A DNA stretch of 64,000 nucleotides from Takakia lepidozioides (Eukaryota; Streptophyta; Takakiopsida; Takakiales; Takakiaceae): the NCBI GenBank assembly GCA_030704615.1, contig CM060734.1:50916042-50980041 (forward strand), in the 5' to 3' direction. Below, one piece after another: positions 54,201 to 64,000 of this stretch (positions within the stretch are counted from its first letter, which is position 1; every line of letters starts with the position of its first letter). The notes beneath the pieces are model-generated. The model did no database searches and was not told the origin of the DNA. It worked only from the letters and a program-made list of their open reading frames with translations. The position numbers and the translations under genes are program-made.

Positions 54201-56374
54201 AAAGAGGACCAAGAGAGGGAATCCACAATGCCTCTTCTGGCACTTCTGGGCATGTGAGGATGTTATGTGAGGCAGGGCAACTGAAAGATGCTCTGCACAC
54301 TTTAAACCAAGGAGGCTTGTCAGCAGATTCAGATACTTATGTCTGTCTCTTGCATGCGTGCATCAAGATTAGAGCCCTGGAAGCTGGAAAGCAGGTGCAC
54401 GATCACATTATCCAGAGTGGATTCAAGCCAAACGTTTTTTTGCACAACATCCTTGTCAACATGTATGTTAAGTGCGGGAGCATCGTGGATGCTCGCCGAG
54501 TGTTCAACAGAATGCCTCATCGAGGTTTGATCACGTGGAATATAATGATGGCAGGATTTACCAAGCATGGGTGTGGTAGGAATGCTTTGGAAACATATGA
54601 GCAAATGATGTGGGAAGGGGTGAAGCCCGACCGGGTCACATTCATTTGCATTTGCAATGCATGTGCAAGCCTGGCGGCCCTGGGAAAGGGCAAAGAGGTC
54701 CATGGTGACATCATCAAAGCTGGAATTGTACCAGATGTCATTCTGAACAATACCCTTGTGGACATGTATGCCAAATGTGGGAGCATCGACGATGCAAAGG
54801 GAGTGTTCGACCATATGGCTGAACGGGATGTGGTGTCCTGGAGTGCTATGATTGCAGGATACGCACGGCATGGGTGTGGGATTCAGGCTTTGGAGACCTA
54901 TCAGCAAATGATGCGGGAAGGGGTGAAGCCCAACCGGGTCACATTCATTTGTGTTTGCAATGCGTGTGGGAGACTGGCAGCCCTGCAAAGGGGCAAAGAG
55001 GTCCATGGTGACATCCTCAAATTGGGAGTTGTACAAGATGTCATACTGAATACTGCCCTGGTGGACATGTATGCCAAATGTGGCAGCATCAAGGATGCAA
55101 AGGGAGTGTTCGACAATATGGCTGAACATAATGTGGTGTCCTGGAGCGCAATGATCGCAGGATATGCTCAGCATGGATGCGGGATGAAGGCTTTGGAGAT
55201 GTACAAGCAAATGATGCGGGAAGGGGTGAAGCCGGACCGGATCACGTTTGTTTGCGTTTGCAATGCGTGTGCAAGCCTGGCAGGCCTAGAAAGGGGAAAA
55301 GAGGTCCATAGGGACATCATCAAAGCTGGAATAGTACCAGATATCATTCTGAATACTGCCCTGGTGGACATGTATGCCAAATGCAGCAGCATCGAGGATG
55401 CAAAGGGAGTGTTTGACAATATGGCTCAACGAAATGTGGTGTCTTGGAGCGCAATGATCGCAGGATATGTCCAGCATGGGTGCGGGATGGAGGCTTTGCA
55501 GATGTATGAGCAAATGATGCGGGAAGGGGTGAAGCCAAACCGGGTCACGTTTGTTTCTGTTTGCAATGCGTGCGCGAGCCTGGCAGCCCTGGAAAAGGGC
55601 AAGGAGGTCCATGGTGACGTCATCAAAGCTGGAATTGTACCAGATGTCATTCTGAACAATACCCTGGTGGACATGTATGCCAAATGTGGTAGCATCAAGG
55701 ATGCAGAGGGAGTGTTCGACAATATGGCCGAACGAAATGTGGCATCCTGGAATGCGATGATTGCAGGATATGCTCAGCATGGTTATGATATGGAGGCCCT
55801 GCAACTATTCGAAGAAATGCAAGTGGAAGGCTGGAAGCTGGACAATATCACTTTCCAATGTGTTCTATCTGCATGTAGCCATGCTGGCCTAGTGGATGAA
55901 GGCCAATACTACTTTGACTCCATGAGTCAAGATCATGGCATCACTCCAGCAGTGGAACACTTTGGCTCCATGGTGGACCTTCTTGGCTGTGCGGGGCGAT
56001 TGGATGAGGCAGAGGACTTCATTAACAAAATGCCAATCAAACCAGATGCTGTGGTTTGGAGGGCCTTGCTCGGTGCCTGCAGAATCCATTGCAATGTGGA
56101 GATGGCTGAACGAGCGGCAACCTCTATTCTCAAGTGGGATGAACAGCATGCTGCGACTTACGTGTTGCTATCAAACATTTATGCCACAGCTGGCAGGTGG
56201 GATGATGGTGCAAAGGTGAGAAAAATGATGAAGGTCAGAGGGGTTAGAAAGGAGCCAGGTCGCTGCTGCATTGAGGTCGGCAACCAGGTGCGCAGCTTTG
56301 TTGTTGATGAGAAATCGTATGCAAAAATTAAGGAAATAAAGAATGAGGCAAATTTTAGGGTTTCCAGGCACTAA
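54131..56374 (+). CDS. PLS-class pentatricopeptide repeat protein, E-type, no DYW domain
   Basis: PPR proteins of this class bind organellar RNA base by base, often for C-to-U editing. The intronless frame has 747 codons. The first ~43 are read out of frame from OSB-derived DNA, so the Met at 54260 (MLCEAGQLKDAL) is a better start. About four nearly identical ~101-residue P-L-S triplets follow, each with VDMYAKCGSI.DAKGVFD.M and VVSWSAMIAGY, at ~303-bp spacing. The C-terminal part is SACSHAGLVDEGQYYF, DAVVWRALLGACRIH and YVLLSNIYATAGRWDDGAKV (E1/E2), ending near FVVDEKSYAKIKEI. A DYW deaminase domain is absent and no trace of it follows the stop. If it edits RNA it would need a DYW protein in trans. 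Confidence 0.9.
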   Translation: MVNWKAASALLIRSGTSTMTTASKRGPREGIHNASSGTSGHVRMLCEAGQLKDALHTLNQGGLSADSDTYVCLLHACIKIRALEAGKQVHDHIIQSGFKPNVFLHNILVNMYVKCGSIVDARRVFNRMPHRGLITWNIMMAGFTKHGCGRNALETYEQMMWEGVKPDRVTFICICNACASLAALGKGKEVHGDIIKAGIVPDVILNNTLVDMYAKCGSIDDAKGVFDHMAERDVVSWSAMIAGYARHGCGIQALETYQQMMREGVKPNRVTFICVCNACGRLAALQRGKEVHGDILKLGVVQDVILNTALVDMYAKCGSIKDAKGVFDNMAEHNVVSWSAMIAGYAQHGCGMKALEMYKQMMREGVKPDRITFVCVCNACASLAGLERGKEVHRDIIKAGIVPDIILNTALVDMYAKCSSIEDAKGVFDNMAQRNVVSWSAMIAGYVQHGCGMEALQMYEQMMREGVKPNRVTFVSVCNACASLAALEKGKEVHGDVIKAGIVPDVILNNTLVDMYAKCGSIKDAEGVFDNMAERNVASWNAMIAGYAQHGYDMEALQLFEEMQVEGWKLDNITFQCVLSACSHAGLVDEGQYYFDSMSQDHGITPAVEHFGSMVDLLGCAGRLDEAEDFINKMPIKPDAVVWRALLGACRIHCNVEMAERAATSILKWDEQHAATYVLLSNIYATAGRWDDGAKVRKMMKVRGVRKEPGRCCIEVGNQVRSFVVDEKSYAKIKEIKNEANFRVSRH

Positions 56375-56539
56375 ACCAAATGTACTTGTGCATATGAATT
56401 GTCTATCAAGATACTCTCGCAGGTCCACATGGCAGATTCCTCAGAGCCTCCTCAAAACCATTGCAACATCTCTGAGAGTATGCCCTAACCTCTCTCTAGA
56501 ATCTGACAACATCAGCTGGGCCTTTGGTTAGACTTCAGT
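56375..56539. other. 3' flank of the PPR gene
   Basis: No feature seen. Confidence 0.3.
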
Positions 56540-56770
56540 GAGAGATTGGGTTCCACGGACAGTGGAATCTCCCACAGATCTCGTAGTATAGAGGGCAAAA
56601 GAAGAAGTTTTCTTTCAGTTTCAATTTCCCGGTTATGCCCTGTGCAAGCTGGACATAACTTAGGCGGTCCTCCTGTTGCAGGTTTTCCCATCTGCCAGTC
56701 TCTATCCGTAGGTTGTGGGAGCCCACCCTGAACCGCCCCAATGCCCTCAGGAGAGAAGGAGATAAAGATG
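56540..56770 (-). pseudogene. LINE 3'-end fragment
   Basis: This matches 7270-7530 closely, including the phrase GTGGAATCTCCCAC, CTGCCAGTCTCTATCCGTAGG and GAACCGCCCC. It covers the cysteine-rich tail of ORF2 and the start of the 3' UTR of the LINE family. It is in the same orientation as the main LINE. Confidence 0.85.
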
Positions 56771-57185
56771 CCGAAAGGTAGTTGCAGTGAGAGAAAATAA
56801 ATCTTGCAAGGATATTATTGTTGGAAAGAATCACAAAGTCATTGCTGCTTTGTTACAGCACAAGTAGAAGCAGACAACAGGATGCACTCAAAAAATCTCT
56901 TGCAAATTGTCATCCCTAAACACGTTTGTTCAAGTCTTGTCAGCAATTCAGCATAGAAAGTGTGTGACAAGTAGGGGTGGGAGAGGCAAGGAGAGCTGAA
57001 GAAGGCAGGGATGGAGTGTGGGTGTAAACTCATCCAAGAGGACCGAATTGCAGGCACTAAAATATGATGCGCTGTGGATTGATGGCTACAAGACCCCTGC
57101 ATGGACAGATGGAAAACTGGAAGCAGCAGCAATAGTTGATTGAATCTGGCACCTCCACTATAACCACTGCTTCTGATCCAAGAGA
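56771..57185 (+). pseudogene. second OSB-derived fragment
   Basis: It parallels 53797-54180: GAAGCAGACAACAGGATGCA, CAGCAATTCAGCATAG, then the frame ALKYDALWIDGYKTPAWTDG, which is the PDF-motif tail and better preserved than at 54.1 kb. It has stops around it. Confidence 0.6.
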
Positions 57186-57299
57186 ATGAGTCTGCAAGCT
57201 CATCTCTTCCTCCACGAAAGTAGATGCACAAGCCCTACGTGCACTTGTCCGAATTTTGTAACAATGTGTGAGGGCGCTCTAGGCATGAGGATCTAGCTT

Positions 57300-57560
57300 T
57301 CATGTCAGCACAAACCTCTTTGCCCTTTACCAAGGATGCCAGGGCACATGCCTGCATCATTTGCTTGTAGGACTCCATCCACTCCATGCTGAGCATATCC
57401 TGCGATCATCACATTCCCTGAGACTCATCTTGTTCAGCCATATTGTGGTACACTGCGTTGCATCCTGGGTGCTCCCAGAATTTGGCATACATGTCCACCA
57501 GCCTCGTGTCCAGAAAAGTAACAAGTGAAAGTCCTATGACTGCTGGCTCAGCAGAGGTCA
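57300..57560 (-). pseudogene. PPR fragment
   Basis: On the minus strand LDTRLVDMYAKFWEHPGCNAV and YHNMAEQDE match the L/S motif of the 54-kb PPR gene, followed in another frame by AGYAQHGVDGVLQAN-like sequence and KGKEVCAD. It is a short broken piece. Confidence 0.65.
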
Positions 57561-57688
57561 CAAAGAAGACAAATGTATAATCGCTTCCTTCATGACTAGA
57601 CTGGGCAGACCATCTCAGACATTTTCCTGAAATCCCCACCTACTATATGGAAGCACAAAACTTGAAGTAGCAATTGTGTACATAGATG

Positions 57689-60600
57689 TCAGATTTGAAA
57701 CTGCATTCTCAGAACCAAGAAATGGCCTTCTTGTGGCACTGGAAGTGAGATTGACACCAGTCCAGTGTCTTTCTCGTAGCCAAAGTCGCTATACTCAGAA
57801 TCAACCGAGCATGATTGGGGGCTACATGATGCAAATACTCCAAACTTCCCACATCCATGCACACTCATGGAGATAGTAATATGCACATCTGTGCCAATTG
57901 CATTCACATAATACTGCAAATTCTTCAGTGCGCCTCCAGCATTGAACATATTGATCAACCCTATCGGTGCGAAAGCCAATCCCGGACCCAACTTCTGCAC
58001 AACCACCCAAACATTAGCAACTTGCCTCCAGTCAGTCACATGATCAGGTACAGGAGGATACGATACTAGTAGCACCCACCTTCACAGGAACCACCGTGAA
58101 GACTTCATACTCCAGCTGTGACAATGTGACAGGCAGTACCACTCCTCTGGGTACACGCACCAGCTCAGCTGCACGCCATGACATATCCAAGACATCATTA
58201 GATCCATCACCTACCCAATGATGTGGCAGAAGAGACATCAAAGTTGTCTCTTCAAAGATGTCAAAGTTGACGTATCCAAGACATCATGTTGAAGAGACAT
58301 CGAAGTTTGGGGCACAATTTGACGGGTAAATTGAACAACTCTCACCTCCTCGATGGCTGTACAAGAGACAATCCCCATCCCAATCCCGTGGTGCCACATC
58401 ACCCAGAAGGTGAATGTCGTTGGCGCACACACTACCAGTTATGGCCGCTGCTGATGGATTATGCACCGAATTCTTCTTCCCCACAGCACACCAACCTGTG
58501 CCTTGACAGTTGAAGGCGCCCACCATTCCCCCATACTTGTTCAGGTTCCATATCTTCAGCAAACTGCACACCCACTTCCATCAGTGAAACTCAAACTTGC
58601 CACACATGCAACAACAGATGATGGAATGTCTTCTCACCTGCGGCCATCACGGTTTGGATCAGAAAAGAGACAATCACGAGTAGGAAGGCCTGGAAGCTGT
58701 GCTCTAAGCACAGACCCATCTGGCAACACCAACTTCTTCAATAGCTCGAAGTCATGATGTCCTGGTTTATCACTGCACTCACCCATCCCTTTCCTGTCAG
58801 CTGATTCCGTTCATCTAATCTCCCTCCCTTTCTATTGTATCTCTTTGCCAATTACAGTACAGAGTGATCACCTTGTTGAGCATAAAGGGAGAAGAGGGAC
58901 AGGGCAACACGCCCAGAGAAAGCCACAATAGTCCAAGGACAAATGTCACAAAGTGGAGCAATGTGAAAGAGACATCATACCTAACATAGATAGCACACCC
59001 TCCCAAAGCCCGCGCTGCTGCATGATACTCTGCTGCTGGGTGCAGACTCTACAAAACCAACCAGCCCCATGCGTTAGAAACTCCTTGCCAGGTAGCATGT
59101 ATCCTGCTGTCTATGACCTCCGTGACCTCTGCAATCAACAAAGCAAAGGACCTAGGGAAGAGGCGCACCTGGAACATGTCCCAGTCTGGCTGCATGAATT
59201 GCCCCAGGAACAGACTGTTGTACACCACAGAAGCAATGTGAATGGTGTGAGATCCAGGATCCATTGGCCAAAAGTCCTCTGATGCTCGCACCACAGCAGT
59301 TTGATTGGAACTGCCACACCACACCACACATCACATCAGCCCGTCCACTCAATCAGTTCATTTCTCATTTTGTTGCATCTCAGCCTTTAGCAGATTCAAT
59401 TAACTTCCATCCAACTGTAAGCAGCTCACATCCAATAAGGCCAACACAGTTCCCAGCAAAGCTCACTTGTATAATGAATCAGTATTATGACTCATACTGC
59501 TGATGCAGCCATTGTCCGGGAAGTTGCGAGCAATGGATGCCTCCAGGGCCTTATGATACTGCTGAGTCAAGAGGACACGACCACCAAATCCAGCACCCAG
59601 GGTCTCAATGATGTTCTGCACATCGACCTTCACACCATCTACGCCAGCAGCTGCAAGGTAGCTGTGCATCTCATTGTAAAAATCAAACACCTTTGTGGGG
59701 TTCACCAACCCGAGTCCATTGATGGTCAGGCTGTCGTATGACATATCAGGCTGATTCTGGAGAACCCCCGGTGAGTGCACAGGGTACACCACACCTGATT
59801 CATAGTGCTTAGTGCCTGTTGCCCCTGGGTGTACTCCTCCCCAGTACCCGGCTAATGCATGCCACACATAGACATACCTGCCATCAATCACATTTGGCCA
59901 TAAAAACCCTTGCCATCCATCCACCTTCATTTTCCACTATAAACTCAAAGTTTGAGTTCCTTAAACCCTACTCCCAATGAACCTGAGAAACACCAGCCTA
60001 AATCCTCCTACACCTGTTTACCAGTTGTTGTTCATATGCACACGATAGATGGCTTGCTTCAAGCAGTTTGGGAGCTTACTTCAGATTGTGATTGACTTTA
60101 GCATCACTGATAATATGCTGGAGACCCAAACTGGGATCTTCTGGCCAGTAACCAGGTTTCCCGTTCTTTTGAAACTTATGATTCTCCTTAAAATGGGTCA
60201 ACCTGCTCACATATCTACACACAATTGATGTCAGATAAAAGCTCCAAAAGCTTTGTGTTCAAATGCTGAAAAGAGAAGGCAACAAATGACCAAGATAGCA
60301 GTGGCTTACTGTGTGCCTGCAGTAACAGTAGTACTGGCAATGTCAGTCATTGATTCATCCGCAGCCACAGATTGCCAGCCATCATCAAGTATCAGGAAGC
60401 GCGCAGGTGTGCCACCCTCTGCCAACCTGCAACCCCAGCTCTTGCTAAGTAACCACAGATTTTCCTTCCCCCTTAGATCCTCATGTTGGACACCCAACAA
60501 CAGAGTACCAGGACTTGAACTTATGAAGGGGATAGAGACAACTATGAGAAATAGCTGCTGGCTAAGCCTTGGATCCCTGATGGACCTTTCTGCAACAACT

Positions 60601-62195
60601 ACAGCCCCTGGCTCATCTCTGCCAGGGAAAACGGTGCAATTCCAACATGCAATTTACAGATACTTGGCCCTCTTACCAAGTCACAGACGAGGACAGGCAT
60701 CTAGACAGATTACCTGATCAAACCCTGTTTGACACCTTGCACAGTGACTTCGGTGTAGAAGGCATTCCAAGTGCACCACCCAAAGTAGTCCAGAATGCCT
60801 GGTATCTGCCTCCACCAATAATTTCCTTTCCCACTTTCAACCAGTCTGTTAACCCTGCTCTCTGTTCTCCCTCCAAGTAGGTGCAAGCTAGCATATCATA
60901 TCAAAGTAGCAACAATTTGTCACAGACCACGTATTGTGGATCAGGAATATGATCTGAATCCTACCTTCTTGTTTTCACGATGCTTGAATGTGCCCAAATG
61001 TGCTTCAACTTCCCTGGAAACATCCAATATGAAATCAGCTAACTAATGTTTTGTCTGCAGCATTCCCAAGCTTGTGATCCCTGAATAAGCAGTTACATCT
61101 AGCAGCATACATTCTAACATCAGATCTCTGAAGCGTAAAAAGAGCACACGCACCTCACAGCATCTGTGATGACTTGGAATGGGTCAGTGCCCACATTAAC
61201 ATACACTGAATGCAGGCCATAGGTCGTCTGCACTGCTGGATCCCCTGCCCGTCGATCATCCCACAATTTCAGTATGTTTCCAACTACCCCCCATAACGAT
61301 CCAGGCAAGAGCATAAATTTTCACCAAAACTGGGGTCACTGGGGTCAATTCACCTTACAACTGCAGAAAGATGCTTGACACATTCCTATGCAAATCGAAG
61401 GACAAAAGGCACAACATACCACTTTCTAAACACACTTCCAACTCATCCTTCTCATTCCCTTGTAAAGAAGCCCGAAATCTCCCATCCAGCAGTGGTAAGA
61501 AGACAATATAGAAATGAGAAGGTCCCTCCACCAGCATGAATTGCGTTTCAAATTGTATTTCGTGCCCAGATGTGCCCATTCGCTGAGTCATCCACCACAG
61601 TTCGAAGCGAAAGCAAGAGAGAAAACGCAACCCCCTGCTACCAGCCCAGGCAAATTAAGTCAGCTACCTACAGCTCTCAGTTCAGATTGATATCCCGACT
61701 CATATGTCAAGTTTATGGGCAGAAACCATGTGAAGATGTGCTGTTCCTCCACTGTTGAACATGATGATACATGGTGATCTACTTCAAGCATGCTGATGCA
61801 AATCTTCCAGGTTCCTCTCAGAGGCAAATAACTAAGCTCGTTGAATCAGGGAGCCCCTCCATAGCCGGTTGTGTCTAAATGTACAGAAGGATGTCTGGCA
61901 GAGAAGTCGTTTGCTCTTTTGTTTATCCAGCGATCTCTCTGTTGCAGAACATGGTAGTAATGTAAGCAGCTATTTGTTGAAGTTTTATGCCTACGAAAGG
62001 GCAAGGATCGTACTTGAGTACGCCGAGAGGAAAAACATGCCGGCTCTTGCTTTCAGAGAAGATGGTTCCCAGGAAACCAGAATGGAGGCTGGCGTTGCGG
62101 GTGAACACGATATCAGCTGACACCCCCTTCAGAACTGGCTCCCCATGCACCATTAGCTGCCCATCTGCGATCGAAATCTCCGGCGTCACCGTCAT
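57689..62195 (-). CDS. GH36 galactosyltransferase/alpha-galactosidase, raffinose synthase (SIP) family, 14 exons
   Basis: Enzymes of this family transfer galactose from galactinol to sucrose or hydrolyse alpha-galactosides. Exons (5' to 3'): 62195-62014, 61634-61420, 61244-61154, 61013-60965, 60805-60714, 60426-60310, 60214-60080, 59877-59467, 59310-59169, 59048-58981, 58772-58638, 58563-58346, 58168-58080, 57994-57689. All junctions are GT-AG and the frame stays open: 749 residues. Blocks: [69 protein letters not shown] (likely nucleophile D379), [13 protein letters not shown] (likely acid/base D443; SEDF where SDDF is usual), [43 protein letters not shown]. The start could also be the Met at 62222. 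Whether it is a raffinose synthase or an alkaline alpha-galactosidase cannot be told. No transit peptide, so cytosolic. Confidence 0.93.
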
Positions 62196-62229
62196 CTTGC
62201 TCGTGTCCTTTCTCTCACGCACTCTCTCA

Positions 62230-63461
62230 GCTCACAGACCGCTGCAGAGCACAGCACTGTAGAGTGCTGCCTCCCAGAAGCGCGCAGACCCGCACCCCAC
62301 AATGAGGAAAAGAGCACACTATGTGCTGCTGCTCTTACACTAGCTCCACACCGAGGCTGCGTCCAATTGGTAGCTGGCCATCGTGACAGACTCTAACTCC
62401 TTCGCCAACTACAGGACTCCCTGCAATTCAGACAAGATGAAGAAGCAACTCTCCCACCCACCCGTCAAAGCCTGGAGGGTCGTGATGCGGGTCTACAAAT
62501 CACTACTGCTTGTCTAGACCTGTCCTTGACAAGACAACACCCACCGAAATCAGGGTCACAGTGTGGAGTGGAAGACCAGCAATGCGATTGTAGAATTCTG
62601 GAGACTGCCTCTCATATTCCCTATATCCAACCCGAATGGTGAAAGAGCTTCAATCTCCGCTACTTACAACACAAAACTGGTGAATCTGATCTCGAGCTTC
62701 AGACAAGTATATACTACAAAATCCACCCCAAGATTTCCAACTGAAGGAATAGAGAAGCGGTGATGAAATCCCTGTAAGAAGGCAGGTACCAAGGATAGCA
62801 GAAGGTTGCGACCAATGACTGCTCAAAGCTCGTCTGCCAGATCTACAAATGCAATTGGAGGGAGAAGGCGGAGAAGCGGTGACGACACTGACGAGAACTC
62901 ACAGGAACAAGACAGGCAGTTATAAGGTCGATGGGCTTGCCAGCTCCCGATTGGCTCTAGAGCCACATATTCCAAAGTGCAGTGGGCCCACGCCATGTCA
63001 GCGGAATGATCGCTCATTGGATAAGCTCGTCCAGCTCAGCTGGTAGATGCCCAATGGGTCAACCCACACATCCCAACCGCCTTTTTTTCGGACCATCCCG
63101 ACATGCTTCTGAGTATGTATGTATGTATGAGCAACGTTGACATGCTTCTAAGTACTGCCTTACTTTTTTTTCTTTTTTTTCTTTTTTTCAGAGCAGAGGC
63201 TGAGGCCCTGGAAATTATTAAAGGAGAATAATGAGATACAAGAGGAAAAAATAACCTCTTAGGGGGCCGTGAAGGCGTGGACACATGGGAAACTACCCGG
63301 AGAGATACAGCGAGGGGTGTAATGGGGGATACTAAGTAAAATAGCGGCACTGCGACAAGCGAGTGAAGCTCCAAGCTCGTGAGGGAACGAACCAGAGCTA
63401 TGAACTAGAAAAATGAATTGCCACACCAGGCAAAGAGAAGAGAGGACAAAAGTAGGGGGGG
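62230..63461. other. intergenic upstream of the GH36 gene
   Basis: No gene is recognised. Poly-T/CTTTTTTT runs occur at 63166-63189 and TATG repeats at 63113-63129. A G7 run (63455-63461) lies immediately before the terminal repeat at 63462. Confidence 0.35.
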
Positions 63462-64000
63462 TGTCGTGCGCATACATATCGCTACACAACTACATCGATG
63501 TCCAAAACCACACAACACATGTGCACGCCACACATTAGTATATCACTAGTCCACCACTAGTCCAACCACTAGTCCAATCACTAGGCTACAACTAGTCAGT
63601 CATTAGTCCACACAATGATGACGAAGAAGAAGAAGAATACAAGCACATGAGAGCTCACAAAGCTGAAGCATAAACTCATGTATATATAACCTCATCACTC
63701 AAATACAAGTCAAGCCAAGTGCACCCCACGCCATGGGGAATCCACACTACGGCGCCATAGCTAGGCGCGGTGAGGCTCAACTCGAGAAAGATGAGCCTCC
63801 CGCGCTTGCCGTGAAGATAACCACTCCAAGGCCTAAATCTGCCTTGACCCCTGGATTGACACTTGGGCCAATCCCAAATGTCAATATGTAAAAGCTAGCT
63901 GTTTCTTAGCTAGTTTCACACTAGTGGTAAAATAACTTGACAGCTGTCGTACGCATACATATCGCTACACAACTACATCGTTGTCCAAAACCACACAACA
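63462..64000 (-). mobile_element. 3' end of a second copy of the methyltransferase/PHD element (runs off the window)
   Basis: Modules in plus coordinates: B2 (63462-63615), A2 (63616-63942), the two bases GC, then the start of B1 (63945-64000). This is the same B2-A2-B1 order as at 11090-11770, and the orientation is the same. A2 here keeps the GGCGCCATAGCTAGGCGCGG stretch that is deleted in the 11-kb copy. The body lies beyond position 64000. Confidence 0.75.

Noticed and set aside
54329-55804. Long open frames on the minus strand opposite the PPR gene
   Set aside because: They repeat with the 303-bp period of the PPR triplets and have no domain; they are antisense shadows of a repetitive gene.
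58953-59282. Plus-strand frame opposite GH36 exons 9 and 10
   Set aside because: Antisense to exons whose splice sites and frame are fully consistent on the minus strand.

Overview
This is nuclear DNA of a land plant. Evidence: two plant host genes with many short GT-AG introns (a plastid-type acyl-ACP thioesterase and a GH36 galactosyltransferase of the raffinose-synthase/SIP family), an intronless PLS-class pentatricopeptide (PPR) gene, fragments of plant organellar ssDNA-binding (OSB) genes and of a family-1 glycosyltransferase, and a dense load of nested retroelements. The PPR repeat style and transposon content would fit a spore-bearing plant (fern, lycophyte or bryophyte), but the species cannot be fixed from the sequence.

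Layout. 0-7 kb: copies of a repeat family carrying a small ORF with a SIN3-like paired amphipathic helix (PAH) domain, plus SINE-like scraps. 7.2-32.0 kb: a three-level nest. A LINE on the minus strand (3' end near 7.2 kb, 5' end near 32.0 kb) is split inside ORF1 by a 20-kb Ty3/gypsy-type element (11090-31119, 4-bp target duplication CATT). That element is split between its RNase H and integrase parts by an Athila/Tat-like gypsy element (13478-22274, 5-bp target duplication ATCTC). 32.0-41.8 kb: a cluster of direct and inverted copies of the PAH repeat family, including two inverted-repeat (hairpin-like) arrangements. 42-46 kb: a UDP-glycosyltransferase scrap and the thioesterase gene. 46.8-49.6 kb: TIR elements, including one with a perfect 9-bp target duplication, and tandem duplications. 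51-57.5 kb: LINE scraps, decayed OSB sequence, the PPR gene and a second decayed OSB+PPR pair. 57.7-62.2 kb: the 14-exon GH36 gene. 63.46 kb to the end: the 3' end of a second copy of the 20-kb element, in the same orientation.

The most notable object is the 20-kb element at 11090-31119. On the minus strand it encodes gag with two zinc knuckles, a retropepsin, a C5-cytosine DNA methyltransferase domain between protease and reverse transcriptase, RT/RNase H, and a DDE integrase whose C-terminus is a complete PHD finger. Its terminal repeats are arranged as A1-[internal]-B1-A2-B2, like the split direct repeats of PAT/Ngaro-type elements, and not as two equal LTRs. An element carrying both a DNA-methylation writer and a likely histone reader is unusual. 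This copy is frameshifted and probably dead, but the second 3' end at 63.46 kb shows it belongs to a family.

The host genes do not form a pathway. The thioesterase ends plastid fatty-acid synthesis; the GH36 enzyme acts on raffinose-family or other alpha-galactosides; the PPR and OSB sequences relate to organellar RNA and DNA.
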